A DNA stretch of 64,000 bases from Streptomyces sp. NBC_00620 (GTDB taxonomy: Bacteria > Actinomycetota > Actinomycetes > Streptomycetales > Streptomycetaceae). The notes under the pieces were generated by a model. It saw only the letters and a list, made by a program, of their open reading frames with translations. It did no database searches and was not told where the DNA came from. The position numbers and the translations under genes were made by a program. The stretch lies in assembly GCF_026341825.1 (NCBI RefSeq), contig NZ_JAPENY010000003.1:2170001-2234000 (forward strand), given 5' to 3'. Shown in pieces: positions 22,607-31,070 of this stretch (position 1 is its first letter; each line of letters begins with the position of its first letter).

Positions 22607-24121
22607 TTATCCGGCGCTCCGCGCCGCCTGCGGAGCGTCACTCTTCCAGTCCGCGTGACCCGGCATCGGCGGGGTCTTCTCGCCGTACAGCCAGGCCTTG
22701 AAGAACCCGCTCAGATCACGGCCCGCGATACCGGACGCCAGGTCCTCGAAGTCCGCCGTCGACGCGACCCCGTCGTGGTGGGCGCTCACCCAGACCCGTT
22801 CCAGCTGCTCGAAGGCCGGGCGCCCGATCTCCTCGCGCAGCGCGTACAGCACCAGCGCGGCCCCGTCGTAGACGTTCGGCCTGAAGATGCTGATCTTCTG
22901 GCCCGGCTTGGGCCCCTTCGGTGCCGCGGGCGGTCCCCCGGCGGCCCGCCAGGAGTCGGACGCCCGGTAGGCGGCCTTCATGCGCGTCGCCATGGGCCTG
23001 TCGGCCTTCTCCTCGGCGTACAGCGCCTCGTACCAGGTGGCGTGCCCCTCGTTCAGCCACAGGTCGGACCAGGTGCTCGGGCTGACACTGTCGCCGAACC
23101 ACTGGTGCGACAGCTCGTGCACCATGATCGACTCGACGTACCACTTCGGGTACGCGGGCTCGGTGAAGAGCTCCTTCTCGAAGAGGGAGAGTGTCTGTGT
23201 CTCCAGCTCGAAGCCGGTCCGCGCGTCGGCCATCAGCAGCCCGTACGTCTCGAAGGGGTACCGGCCGACCTTCCCCTCCATCCAGGCGATCTGGTCGGGG
23301 GTCTTCTTGAGCCACGGTTCCAGCAGGGCCCGGTCCTTGGTGGGCACGACATCGCGTACCGGCAGGTCGTGCGGCCCGGTGCGGTGCAGCACGGAGGAGC
23401 GGCCGATGGACACCTGGGCCAGCTCGGTCGCCATGGGGTGCTCGGTGCGGTACGTCCAGGTGGTCGCCTTGCCGGCCCGGTCCGCTCCGGCGGGCAGACC
23501 GTTCGCCACGGCCGTGTAGCCGTCGGGCGCGGTGACGTGGATGGTGAACATCGCCTTGTCCGAGGGGTGGTCGTTGCACGGGAAGACCAGGTGCGCGGCG
23601 TCGGCCTGGTTGGCCATCGCGAGCCCGTCCTTGGTCTGCACCCAGCCGCCGTCCTGGTTCGCGGCGGGGACCGGGTCGCTGGTGTGGTGCACGGTGATCC
23701 GCATCCAGCCGCCCTCGGGCACCGGCTCCGCGGGCGTCACCACCAGGTCTTCCCCGGCGCTCTTGAAGGACGCGGGCGCCCCGTTGACGTCGACGGACCC
23801 CACTTTTCCGTGCGCGAAGTCGAGATTGACCTGGTCGAGCCGGGCGGACGTCACGGCGTCGATCGTGGTGACGGCCGCGAGCGGCTTGCTGTTGGTGCCG
23901 GGGTAGGTGAAGGCGAGGTCGTACGAGGCGACGTCGTACCCGGGGTTGCCCAGGTGCGGGAAGAGCCGGTCGCCGACGCCGAGCGGCATGGCCGGAGAGG
24001 GCGCGCTCGCGGCGATGAGGCAGACGGAGACGGCCGAGGCGAGCAGGGCCGCCTTGACGCGGCGGGTCCTGGGGAGGGCTGTCCTGGGGACGGGGATCCT
24101 GGGGCGGGGGGTGAGCGGCAT
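22607..24121 (-). CDS. Secreted M1-family zinc metallopeptidase
   Basis: Aminopeptidase-N-like gluzincin of 504 aa. An N-terminal signal peptide is likely (Arg-rich start, then ALLASAVSVCLIAASA, cleavage near residue 40). A beta-saddle domain (about 60-245) is followed by the thermolysin-like domain with the zinc motif VHELSHQWFGD (HELSH near residue 337) and the third ligand in LWLNEGHATWYE. The C-terminal ERAP-like domain of large M1 enzymes is missing, which is common in short secreted actinobacterial members. Start ATG 24121. It lies 70 bp after the RSH gene on the same strand. Substrate unknown. Confidence 0.9.
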   Translation of the reverse strand: MPLTPRPRIPVPRTALPRTRRVKAALLASAVSVCLIAASAPSPAMPLGVGDRLFPHLGNPGYDVASYDLAFTYPGTNSKPLAAVTTIDAVTSARLDQVNLDFAHGKVGSVDVNGAPASFKSAGEDLVVTPAEPVPEGGWMRITVHHTSDPVPAANQDGGWVQTKDGLAMANQADAAHLVFPCNDHPSDKAMFTIHVTAPDGYTAVANGLPAGADRAGKATTWTYRTEHPMATELAQVSIGRSSVLHRTGPHDLPVRDVVPTKDRALLEPWLKKTPDQIAWMEGKVGRYPFETYGLLMADARTGFELETQTLSLFEKELFTEPAYPKWYVESIMVHELSHQWFGDSVSPSTWSDLWLNEGHATWYEALYAEEKADRPMATRMKAAYRASDSWRAAGGPPAAPKGPKPGQKISIFRPNVYDGAALVLYALREEIGRPAFEQLERVWVSAHHDGVASTADFEDLASGIAGRDLSGFFKAWLYGEKTPPMPGHADWKSDAPQAARSAG

Positions 24122-24191
24122 GGACCACGGCTACCAGCGCGCACCCGCCGTACGGTGACGACGCGCGCCGGGTCCACCCGAAAGGGTCCTC

Positions 24192-26375
24192 CTACTGCGC
24201 GGCCGCCGCCTGGTGCCGAGCCCGGCTCACGTCGTACACGCCCGGCACGTTGCGCATCGCCCGCATCAGCCCGGGAAGGTGTGCCGCGTCCGGGAGTTGG
24301 AGCGTGTACGTGTGCCGTACGCGCTGCTCGCTCGGCGGTTCGACGGTCGCCGAGACGATGGCGACGCCCTCCGTGGCGATGGCTTCGGTGAGATCGGCGA
24401 GCAGATGCGGGCGCCCGAAGGACTCGGCCACCAGCGTGACCCGGCACTCGGTGGTGTCACCCCAGCTCACCCCGACCTCCGCGCGCCCCACGCCCTTCAT
24501 GCTCTCGACCGCGGCGCATTCGACCCGGTGGACGGTGACCACTCCCCCGCGCACCGCGAAGCCGGTCACGTCGTCGGGCGGCACCGGCGTACAGCAGCCC
24601 GCGAGCCGTACGGACGCGCCGGACTGTTCGACGACGGCGTTCGCGGCGCCGGGGCGGGCGGTGGGTCCTTCGGCGGTCGGCCGGGGAGTCGCGGCGGGAG
24701 CCTCGGGTGCCTCGGAGTCACTGGGCGAAGGGTGCGCGGCCAGCCAGCGCTGGATGGCGATCCGCGCGGCGGGCGTGTGCGCGTGCTCCAGCCACTCCCT
24801 GGAGGGCTCTGAGGCCGGGTCCTGGCCCATGAGGAGCTGAACGGTGTCCCCGTCCCGCAGGACCGTACTCAGCGTCGCCAGGCGGCCGTTGACGCGGGCG
24901 CCCATGCAAGCGTGCGCGTCGTCGCCGTACTGCGCGTACGCGGCGTCCACGCAACTGGCGCCCTCGGGAAGGCCCAACGAGCCGCCGTCGGCGCGGAAGA
25001 CGGTGATCTCGCGGTCCTGGGCGAGGTCTTCGCGCAACGTGGACCAGAAGGTGTCGGGGTCCGCGGCGCCCTCCTGCCAGTCGAGGAGCCGGGAGAGCCA
25101 GCCGGGGCGGGTCGGGTCGGCACGCTCACCGTCGACAGCACGCTCCGTCTGCTCCTGCGAGGACTGCTCCTCCGACGGAGGAGCGTACGGATTGCCGAGC
25201 GCGATGACCCCTGCCTCGGCGACCTTGTGCATCTGGTGGGTCCGGATGAGGACTTCGGCGATCTCGCCGTCCCCGCGCGCGACGGCCGTGTGCAGCGACT
25301 GGTAGAGGTTGAACTTGGGTACGGCGATGAAGTCCTTGAACTCCGAGACCACCGGCGTGAGACAGGTGTGCAGTTCGCCGAGGACTCCGTAGCAGTCGGC
25401 GTCCTCGTTCACGAGGACCAGGAGCCGTCCGAAGTCCGCGCCGCGCATGGGTCCGCGTTTGCGCGACACGCGGTGCACGGAGACGAAGTGCCTTGGGCGG
25501 ATGAGGACTTCGGCCTGCAGGCCCGCCTCACGCAACACCGCGCGCACGTCTTCGGCGATCTCCGCGAGCGGATCTCCGTCGCGCGCGGTGTTCTCGACGA
25601 TCAACTCCCTGGTGTGCTGGTACTCCTCGGGGTGCAGGATCGCGAAGACGAGGTCCTCGAGCTCGGTCTTCAGCGCCTGGACGCCGAGCCGTTCGGCGAG
25701 CGGGATCAGAACGTCCCTGGTCACCTTGGCAATTCGCGCCTGCTTCTCGGGGCGCATGACACCCAGGGTCCGCATGTTGTGCAGCCGGTCGGCGAGTTTG
25801 ATCGACATCACCCGGACGTCGTTGCCGGTGGCGACGAGCATCTTGCGGAACGTCTCGGGCTCCGCCGCGGCCCCGTAGTCGACCTTTTCCAGCTTGGTGA
25901 CACCGTCGACCAGATAACAGACCTCGTCGCCGAACTCCTCGCGCACCTGATCGAGGGTCACTTCCGTGTCCTCGACGGTGTCGTGGAGCAGGGAGGCGGT
26001 CAACGTCGTGGTCTCCGCGCCGAGTTCGGCAAGGATCAGGGTCACCGCGAGCGGGTGCGTGATGTACGGCTCGCCGCTCTTGCGCATCTGACCGCGGTGC
26101 GAGGACTCGGCGAGCACCCAGGCCCGGCGTAGCGGCTCCAGGTCGGCGCTGGGGTGGTGGGCGCGGTGAGCCTCGGCCACGTGGCCGATCGCGTCGGGCA
26201 GCCGGTCGCGGGCCACGGGGCCGAGCAGCGCTGCCCGGCCCAGACGCCGCAGATCGATCCGCGGAAGACCCTTCCTGCGATGCGCTGGGGACCCCCCCTG
26301 CTCAATCGGTACCGAGAGCTTGGGGGAAGGCATTACAGGGCCTGGCGTCGCGGGATTCGTCGCCTCCGCACTCAT
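24192..26375 (-). CDS. rshA: RelA/SpoT homologue (RSH), probable RshA
   Basis: Long RSH protein of 727 aa acting on the alarmone (p)ppGpp. The HD hydrolase domain (about 85-235) is intact: HRGQMRKSGEPYITHPLAV, LLHDTVEDT, KLADRLHNMRTL. The synthetase domain (about 290-430) is divergent: RPRHFVSVHRVSRKRG, EFKDFIAVPKFNLYQSLHT and EVLIRTHQMHK instead of the usual E-x-QIRT, and AEAGVIALGN where most have AEYG-x-AAHW. TGS and C-terminal ACT domains follow. Start ATG 26375 has GGAGG 5 nt upstream; the GTG two codons earlier overlaps it. The assignment to RshA of S. coelicolor is from recalled synteny. Hydrolase activity looks likelier than strong synthetase activity. Confidence 0.87.
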   Translation of the reverse strand: MSAEATNPATPGPVMPSPKLSVPIEQGGSPAHRRKGLPRIDLRRLGRAALLGPVARDRLPDAIGHVAEAHRAHHPSADLEPLRRAWVLAESSHRGQMRKSGEPYITHPLAVTLILAELGAETTTLTASLLHDTVEDTEVTLDQVREEFGDEVCYLVDGVTKLEKVDYGAAAEPETFRKMLVATGNDVRVMSIKLADRLHNMRTLGVMRPEKQARIAKVTRDVLIPLAERLGVQALKTELEDLVFAILHPEEYQHTRELIVENTARDGDPLAEIAEDVRAVLREAGLQAEVLIRPRHFVSVHRVSRKRGPMRGADFGRLLVLVNEDADCYGVLGELHTCLTPVVSEFKDFIAVPKFNLYQSLHTAVARGDGEIAEVLIRTHQMHKVAEAGVIALGNPYAPPSEEQSSQEQTERAVDGERADPTRPGWLSRLLDWQEGAADPDTFWSTLREDLAQDREITVFRADGGSLGLPEGASCVDAAYAQYGDDAHACMGARVNGRLATLSTVLRDGDTVQLLMGQDPASEPSREWLEHAHTPAARIAIQRWLAAHPSPSDSEAPEAPAATPRPTAEGPTARPGAANAVVEQSGASVRLAGCCTPVPPDDVTGFAVRGGVVTVHRVECAAVESMKGVGRAEVGVSWGDTTECRVTLVAESFGRPHLLADLTEAIATEGVAIVSATVEPPSEQRVRHTYTLQLPDAAHLPGLMRAMRNVPGVYDVSRARHQAAAAQ

Positions 26376-26543
26376 GGGCACCTCCGGCTGCGTAGACCGG
26401 CGGACGGGTGCCCCATGGCGTACACGGCTCAGGGGATGGTGTCGATCCCCCGTCCGGGCCGGTGCTTGATGCTACCGAGCCCACCACGTGCGGCTGACCG
26501 CCTCTCGCCGAGCGTGAAACGGATCACCCATTCGAGCGAAGGT

Positions 26544-27413
26544 TCAGGGGTTTACGGTTTCGAACCATTCGGCGAGAAGCTCACCTTCGGCCACGATCAC
26601 AGCGGGGCCCGTCATCTCGATCTCGCCGTCCGGACGCTCGGTGATCACCAGGCGTCCGCCGGGCACATCCACGGTGTACGTCGCGGGAGCGCGGGTCACG
26701 GCCGGGTCCGCGCCGTCCCGGCGGGCCGCGGCGACGGCCACGGCACACGCGCCCGTGCCACACGAGCGGGTCTCCCCGGCGCCGCGCTCGTGGACACGCA
26801 CCGCGACATGCTGCGGGCCCCGGTCGACCACGAACTCGACGTTCACCCCGTCCGGGTACGCCGACTCCGGGCTGAACGGCGGCGGCGCGAACAGATCGCC
26901 GGCGTGCGCGAGGTCGTCCACGAAGGCGACCGCGTGCGGATTGCCCATGTTGACGTTGCGCGCGGGCCAGCTGCGCCCGCCGACGCTCACGGTGACGTCC
27001 CCTTCGGGGAGGAGCGCCTTGCCCATGCCGACGGTCACGTCTCCGTCCTTGGCGAGGTGCACCGACTTCACGCCCCCGCGCGTGGCGATCGCGAAGTCAC
27101 CTTCGGCCACATGTCCGGCTCGCTGGAGGTAGCGCGCGAACACACGCACTCCGTTGCCGCACATCTCCGCGATCGAACCGTCGCCATTGCGGTAGTCCAT
27201 GAACCACTCCGCCTCGGCCGCCATCTCCTCGGCCTCGGGGTGCGCGGCGGACCGTACGACATGCAGCAGACCGTCTCCGCCGATGCCCGCGCGGCGGTCG
27301 CACAGGGCGGCGACGGCGGCCGGGGGCAGGTCGATGGCGTTCTCCGGGTCCGGGATGATCACAAAGTCGTTCTCGGTCCCGTGCCCCTTGAGGAAGGCGA
27401 TCCGCGTGCTCAT
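26544..27413 (-). CDS. dapF: Diaminopimelate epimerase
   Basis: Converts LL- to meso-diaminopimelate for lysine and peptidoglycan (LL-DAP in Streptomyces walls needs the balance of both). It has 289 aa. FLKGHGTENDFVII opens the protein. The catalytic cysteine pair is in EMCGNGVRVF and TRSCGTGACAVA, and WFMDYRNGDGS precedes the first. Start ATG 27413 has TACGAT ending 6 nt upstream and no well-placed ribosome-binding site, so the message may be leaderless. It is 168 bp upstream of the RSH gene. Confidence 0.96.
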   Translation of the reverse strand: MSTRIAFLKGHGTENDFVIIPDPENAIDLPPAAVAALCDRRAGIGGDGLLHVVRSAAHPEAEEMAAEAEWFMDYRNGDGSIAEMCGNGVRVFARYLQRAGHVAEGDFAIATRGGVKSVHLAKDGDVTVGMGKALLPEGDVTVSVGGRSWPARNVNMGNPHAVAFVDDLAHAGDLFAPPPFSPESAYPDGVNVEFVVDRGPQHVAVRVHERGAGETRSCGTGACAVAVAAARRDGADPAVTRAPATYTVDVPGGRLVITERPDGEIEMTGPAVIVAEGELLAEWFETVNP

Positions 27414-27520
27414 TCCTCGATCGTACGTGTTCGGTCCGACACTCCGGCGCGCACTCGCCCCGGCACAGCCGAGGCGACACATCACAGAGGTGAGGCCGGG
27501 CAACGCACGCCCCGGGTACG

Positions 27521-28030
27521 TCAGCGCAGCCGGGCCACGCGCCACACGGCGAGCACCGCCACCGCCGCGACGACCACGACGTACGCGATCACCACACGCC
27601 AGTCCGGGCGGCGGCCCGAACCGCGCTGCGGGAAGCCGGGCCAGGTGTAGCCGACCCGGCGGGCGGCCATCATGCCCCAGCCCGCCGCGCACGAGCAGAT
27701 CAGCAGTCCGAGCATGGCGACCACGGCACCGCCGTCGCCGAACTCGAAGGCCAGCGGGAAGGCGAACATCAGGGAGCCGATCGCGGCCAGGGCCACGATG
27801 GGCGCGAGCTGCCAGATGCGCAGCCGGCGCTGGGGACGCAGCTCGACCTCGACCTCGGGCTCCGGGGACATCTCGCCGGGCCCGGGCCCGTCGGCGATCA
27901 CACCGTCCGGGGTGTCCTCGGGTCCGTCGGAACTCAGCGGTTCTCCATCCGGATCGATCTCCAGACGATCTCCGTCCGGATCGATGCCGTGCTCAGTGTC
28001 TCGTGCAGTGTCACGAGGGCCGGCCTCCAT
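27521..28030 (-). CDS. Conserved-type membrane protein, function unknown
   Basis: A protein of 169 aa that I do not recognise. The first 65 residues are acidic (Asp/Glu/Pro-rich), followed by RPQRRLRIWQ and three hydrophobic segments: about 75-92 (PIVALAAIGSLMFAFPLAF), 98-118 (GAVVAMLGLLICSCAAGWGM) and 145-163 (VVIAYVVVVAAVAVLAVW). The layout is a cytosolic acidic tail with a small membrane domain. ATG 28030 or GTG 28036 could start it; GGGAGG suits either (10 or 4 nt). It lies between miaA and dapF, same strand, and may be cotranscribed with miaA. Confidence 0.7.
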   Translation of the reverse strand: MEAGPRDTARDTEHGIDPDGDRLEIDPDGEPLSSDGPEDTPDGVIADGPGPGEMSPEPEVEVELRPQRRLRIWQLAPIVALAAIGSLMFAFPLAFEFGDGGAVVAMLGLLICSCAAGWGMMAARRVGYTWPGFPQRGSGRRPDWRVVIAYVVVVAAVAVLAVWRVARLR

Positions 28031-28137
28031 CGCCACGCGCCCTCCCAACTCGGCATTCACTGGTCGATCGAAGCTCGATGATGGCACGGCGCCGGAGGCC
28101 GGGATGACGGCCGGAGCGTCCCGATGCCATGACGTGA

Positions 28138-29076
28138 TCAGGCTGTGACCGGTCGTTCGACCAACGCCAGCGCGAGCTGCGGGAGTTCTGTGAGATCCGC
28201 CGCGGCCCCACTGAGCCAATGCACCCGTGGGTCGCGGCGGAACCATGAATCCTGACGGCGCGCGAAGCGCTTGGTCGCGCGTACGGTCTCGGCGCGCGCC
28301 TCTTCTTCATCGCACTCCCCAGCAAGCGCCGCGAGCACCTGCTGGTACCCGAGTGCGCGCGCGGCCGTGCGCCCCTCGCGCAAGCCCTGCGCCTCCAGCG
28401 CGCGCACCTCGTCGACGAGCCCCGCCTCCCACATACGGTCCACCCGGCGCGCGATGCGCTCGTCCAGCTCGGGGCGTGCGACGTCGACGCCGATCTGAAG
28501 GGTGTCGTACACCGAGTCGTGGCCCGGCAGGTTGGCGGTGAAGGGCTTGCCGGTGATCTCGATGACTTCGAGGGCGCGGACGATACGGCGGCCGTTGCTG
28601 GGCAGGATCGCGTGGGCGGCCTCCGGGTCGGCCATGGCCAGCCGCGCGTGCAGCGCGCCGGAGCCGCGCAGGGTGAGCTCCTCCTCAAGGCGGGCCCGCA
28701 CCTCGGGGTCGGTGCCGGGGAACTCCAGATTGTCGACGGCCCCACGGACGTACAGCCCGGAGCCGCCCACCAGGATCGGCCAGCTGCCCTCGGCGAGCAG
28801 CGCGTCGATCCGGGCGCGGGCGAGCCGCTGGTACTCGGCGACGCTGGCCGTGACGGTCACGTCCCAGATGTCCAGGAGGTGGTGCGGGATCCCACCGCGT
28901 TCCTCGGGCGTCAGCTTGGCGGTGCCGATGTCCATCCCTCGGTACAACTGCATGGAGTCGGCGTTGACGACCTCGCCTCCGAGGCGTTGGGCAAGGAAAA
29001 CGCCCAGATCGGACTTTCCTGCCGCGGTCGGTCCGACGACGGCGATGACCCGGGGGGCGGGCGGTGCGCTTCTCAC
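28138..29076 (-). CDS. miaA: tRNA dimethylallyltransferase
   Basis: Adds the isopentenyl group to A37 of tRNAs reading UNN codons, the step before MiaB methylthiolation. It has 312 aa. P-loop VVGPTAAGKSDLG, NADSMQLYRGMDIGTAK, the HHLLDIWDV block, LVGGSGLYVRG and the KRFARRQDSWFRRD tRNA-contact block all match the family. Start GTG 29076 gives MRSAPPAPRVI; no strong ribosome-binding site. Its functional partner miaB lies 2 kb away on the same strand. Confidence 0.96.
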   Translation of the reverse strand: MRSAPPAPRVIAVVGPTAAGKSDLGVFLAQRLGGEVVNADSMQLYRGMDIGTAKLTPEERGGIPHHLLDIWDVTVTASVAEYQRLARARIDALLAEGSWPILVGGSGLYVRGAVDNLEFPGTDPEVRARLEEELTLRGSGALHARLAMADPEAAHAILPSNGRRIVRALEVIEITGKPFTANLPGHDSVYDTLQIGVDVARPELDERIARRVDRMWEAGLVDEVRALEAQGLREGRTAARALGYQQVLAALAGECDEEEARAETVRATKRFARRQDSWFRRDPRVHWLSGAAADLTELPQLALALVERPVTA

Positions 29077-29259
29077 CGTCCCAGTCTCGCAAACCTCCGG
29101 GCCTGTCCTCGAACGAGTTAAGTGACGGCACGAGTCCGGGGTCGTTGCCTGTTGCGAGGTTCCAGCCGCCGGTTTTCGAGGACCGGTGACCCGGGCGACG
29201 CAATGGGACGCACCGGGCAACGCGGGATTTCGCCCTCACGAGTAACGTATGGAGTGGAT

Positions 29260-29514
29260 ATGGGCGTTTTTGCACGGCTTCTCCGGAGGTCGAAGGCTAC
29301 GGAGGAGGCGTCAACCGCTGAGGTGCAGGCCGACACACTGACGGCCGAGACCGAGGCGGAGGTGGCGGAAGAGGCGAAGGGTTCGTCCGAGACCGAGGAC
29401 GAGGCGACGGCGGAGACCGCCGGTGCCGCCACCACGGAGGACGTGGAGATCCCCAAGCAGCAGACCGCCGAGAAGGCTGCCGACAACGAGGCCGGCGAGG
29501 GCGCCCGCAAGTAA
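29260..29514 (+). CDS. Small acidic protein, function unknown
   Basis: An 84-aa protein: a short basic start (MGVFARLLRRSK) followed by a strongly acidic, Ala/Glu/Thr-rich, probably disordered tail. Start ATG 29260 has GGAG 5 nt upstream. It is 24 bp before the MT0933-like gene on the same strand, and the two are probably one transcript. I recognise no domain. The amphipathic N-terminus suggests membrane contact, which is only inference. Confidence 0.65.
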   Translation: MGVFARLLRRSKATEEASTAEVQADTLTAETEAEVAEEAKGSSETEDEATAETAGAATTEDVEIPKQQTAEKAADNEAGEGARK

Positions 29515-29538
29515 CTGCCCCTCGAGGGAAGGCGGACC

Positions 29539-29802
29539 ATGGGTCTCCTGGACAATCTCAAAGCCAAGCTGGCGCCTGCCAAGGACAAGGTCTCGGACCT
29601 CGCGCAGCAGCACGGCGACAAGGTCAGTCATGGTCTCGACAAGGCCGCGAAGGTCGTCGACGAAAAGACCAAGCACAAGTACAGCGACAGGATCCAGACA
29701 GGCACGGGCAAGGCGAAGGGCGCCATGGACCGCCTCGCGCACAAGGACAGCAACGGCGCCACACCTCCCCCGGACGCGCCGTCCCCGCCTACGGCTTCCT
29801 GA
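29539..29802 (+). CDS. MT0933/Rv0909-like antitoxin family protein
   Basis: An 87-aa protein opening MGLLDNLKAKLAPAKDKVSDL with the family segment HGLDKAAKVVDEKTKHKYSDR, typical of the MT0933-type antitoxin family (Rv0909 of the Rv0909-Rv0910 pair). It is a lysine-rich helical protein with a Pro-rich end. No toxin-like (polyketide cyclase/START) gene is adjacent; the upstream partner is the acidic 84-aa protein. In Streptomyces such proteins are often orphan, so antitoxin function is uncertain. GGGAAGGCGG precedes ATG 29539. Confidence 0.7.
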   Translation: MGLLDNLKAKLAPAKDKVSDLAQQHGDKVSHGLDKAAKVVDEKTKHKYSDRIQTGTGKAKGAMDRLAHKDSNGATPPPDAPSPPTAS

Positions 29803-29822
29803 ACACAGCGCACGCACATCGC

Positions 29823-29860
29823 CGGACGGCCGAGGAGCACTCAGGGCTCCCGGCCGTCCG
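29823..29860 (+). terminator. Hairpin after the MT0933-like gene
   Basis: A perfect 10-bp stem, CGGACGGCCG at 29823-29832 with CGGCCGTCCG at 29851-29860, 21 bp after the stop. Confidence 0.75.
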
Positions 29861-29882
29861 CCGCGTTCGGGGCGGGGTGGCC

Positions 29883-29970
29883 GGGGACCGGCTTCCTGGC
29901 GGGGGCGGTTTCCCGGCGGGGGCGGTTTCCCGGCGGAAGCGGCTTCCCGGCAGAGGCGACTTCCCGACGG
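29883..29970. repeat. 17-bp tandem repeat in a 435-bp gene-free gap
   Basis: TTCC recurs at 29893, 29910, 29927, 29944 and 29961 with a unit like TTCCCGGCGGGGGCGGT; five copies with increasing divergence to the right. The gap 29803-30237 otherwise holds only the upstream hairpin. An Arg-rich open frame across it on the minus strand is not credible as a gene. Confidence 0.9.
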
Positions 29971-30237
29971 GGGGCGAGGATCGCAGCCCGTCGGCCGCAG
30001 CAGCCAGTGAGTTGGCGCCGGAGTGCGCCGCAGCGGCTCAGTCGCAGCGGCTCAAGAGACTCCAGGCCACGCATGCCGCGAAGGGCCACGCCTCCCGGGC
30101 GGCCACGACGCGGAGGTCGGCGACTCCGCCGAGCACGTCCCGGCGCCAGCCACCCGGACGGCCCCTCAAGCGCCACCGGACTCAGGGACGCCCCCTGAAC
30201 CACCACGCCAAGCCCCCGAAGCCGCCCGAGGAAGCCT

Positions 30238-30972
30238 TCAGGACCAGGCCGCCACCAGATACCCCACCCCGTACGGCGCGTCCTCGTACAGCAGTGCGCC
30301 GCCGAGCCCCGCGCCCTCCGCCGCGCCCGCGAGGACCTGCCAGGGGGCCCGCCCGGAGACCTTCAGCTCCTGCGCCAGCTCCGCGTCCAGCGCTTTGAGA
30401 GCCGGCACGTCCGCCGCCTCCAGCGCACGCGCGACCCCCGCGTCGAAGCCCGCCGCGCGCTCGTCGAGATAGCCGGGCGCCTTGAGCGTCCGGCACGCGC
30501 TGGCGTCGCCCATCACCAGCAGTGCCACCCGCCCGGCCCGCGCGCCGATGCTCTCCCCGACTTGGATACACCGCTCGGCCTCGAGAGGTTCCCCCACACC
30601 GAGACCCTCGACCGGGGCATCGGACCAGCCCGTGCGCTCGAGCAGCCACGCGGCGACGGCGAGCGAGGTCGGAAGTTCACGCTCAGAAGTGTCCGGGTCC
30701 GACGCCCCACTTCCCAGGCGTACGTTTCCCAGGCGTACGGCGAGATCCACGCCGAACCCGCGGAACGAGCCCCCGGTGCCCTCGAGGTGCGGACCGCGCC
30801 CGTTCTGTTCGGCGGGGCCCACGACGACCAGCAGGTCGGGGCGGGAGGCGGCGAGCACGCCCAGCGCGTCCGTGCAGGCGGCGCGCGCGGCGTCCAGCTC
30901 GGGCGCCGCACCGGCGGCGACGTCCGGGACGAGCAGCGGCGGACAGGGGCAGACTGCGGCGGCTACAAGCAT
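30238..30972 (-). CDS. LigB-like (class III extradiol dioxygenase fold) protein, probably not a dioxygenase
   Basis: A 244-aa protein with the fold signature of the LigB/AMMECR2 superfamily: MLVAAAVCPCPPLLVPDVA at the start, LLVVVGPAEQNG at 50, VALLVMGDASACRTLKAPGY near 150 and the EDAPYGVGYLVAAW end. In true extradiol enzymes the first motif is usually PHPP with an iron-binding His; here it reads CPCPP, and no His follows the second strand. Catalytic iron chemistry is therefore doubtful. Start ATG 30972 has TACGCT 7 nt before it and no ribosome-binding site. It lies 98 bp downstream of miaB, same strand. Confidence 0.7.
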   Translation of the reverse strand: MLVAAAVCPCPPLLVPDVAAGAAPELDAARAACTDALGVLAASRPDLLVVVGPAEQNGRGPHLEGTGGSFRGFGVDLAVRLGNVRLGSGASDPDTSERELPTSLAVAAWLLERTGWSDAPVEGLGVGEPLEAERCIQVGESIGARAGRVALLVMGDASACRTLKAPGYLDERAAGFDAGVARALEAADVPALKALDAELAQELKVSGRAPWQVLAGAAEGAGLGGALLYEDAPYGVGYLVAAWS

Positions 30973-31070
30973 GATCGGCAGCGTAGCCCCGCTCGGCGGC
31001 GGAACGTCACTCCTCGATCAGTACGTCGACACGCTGGACCCATTCCCGGCACGCGACGGAGTCCACCAAG

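Noticed and set aside
22298..24391. 697-codon plus-strand frame through the 23-bp repeat and M1 peptidase
   Set aside because: Antisense to a clear metallopeptidase; repeat-derived translation at its start.
29841..30206. 121-codon minus-strand frame in the 435-bp gap
   Set aside because: Arg/Pro/Ala-rich, spans the 17-bp repeats, no ribosome-binding site or domain.
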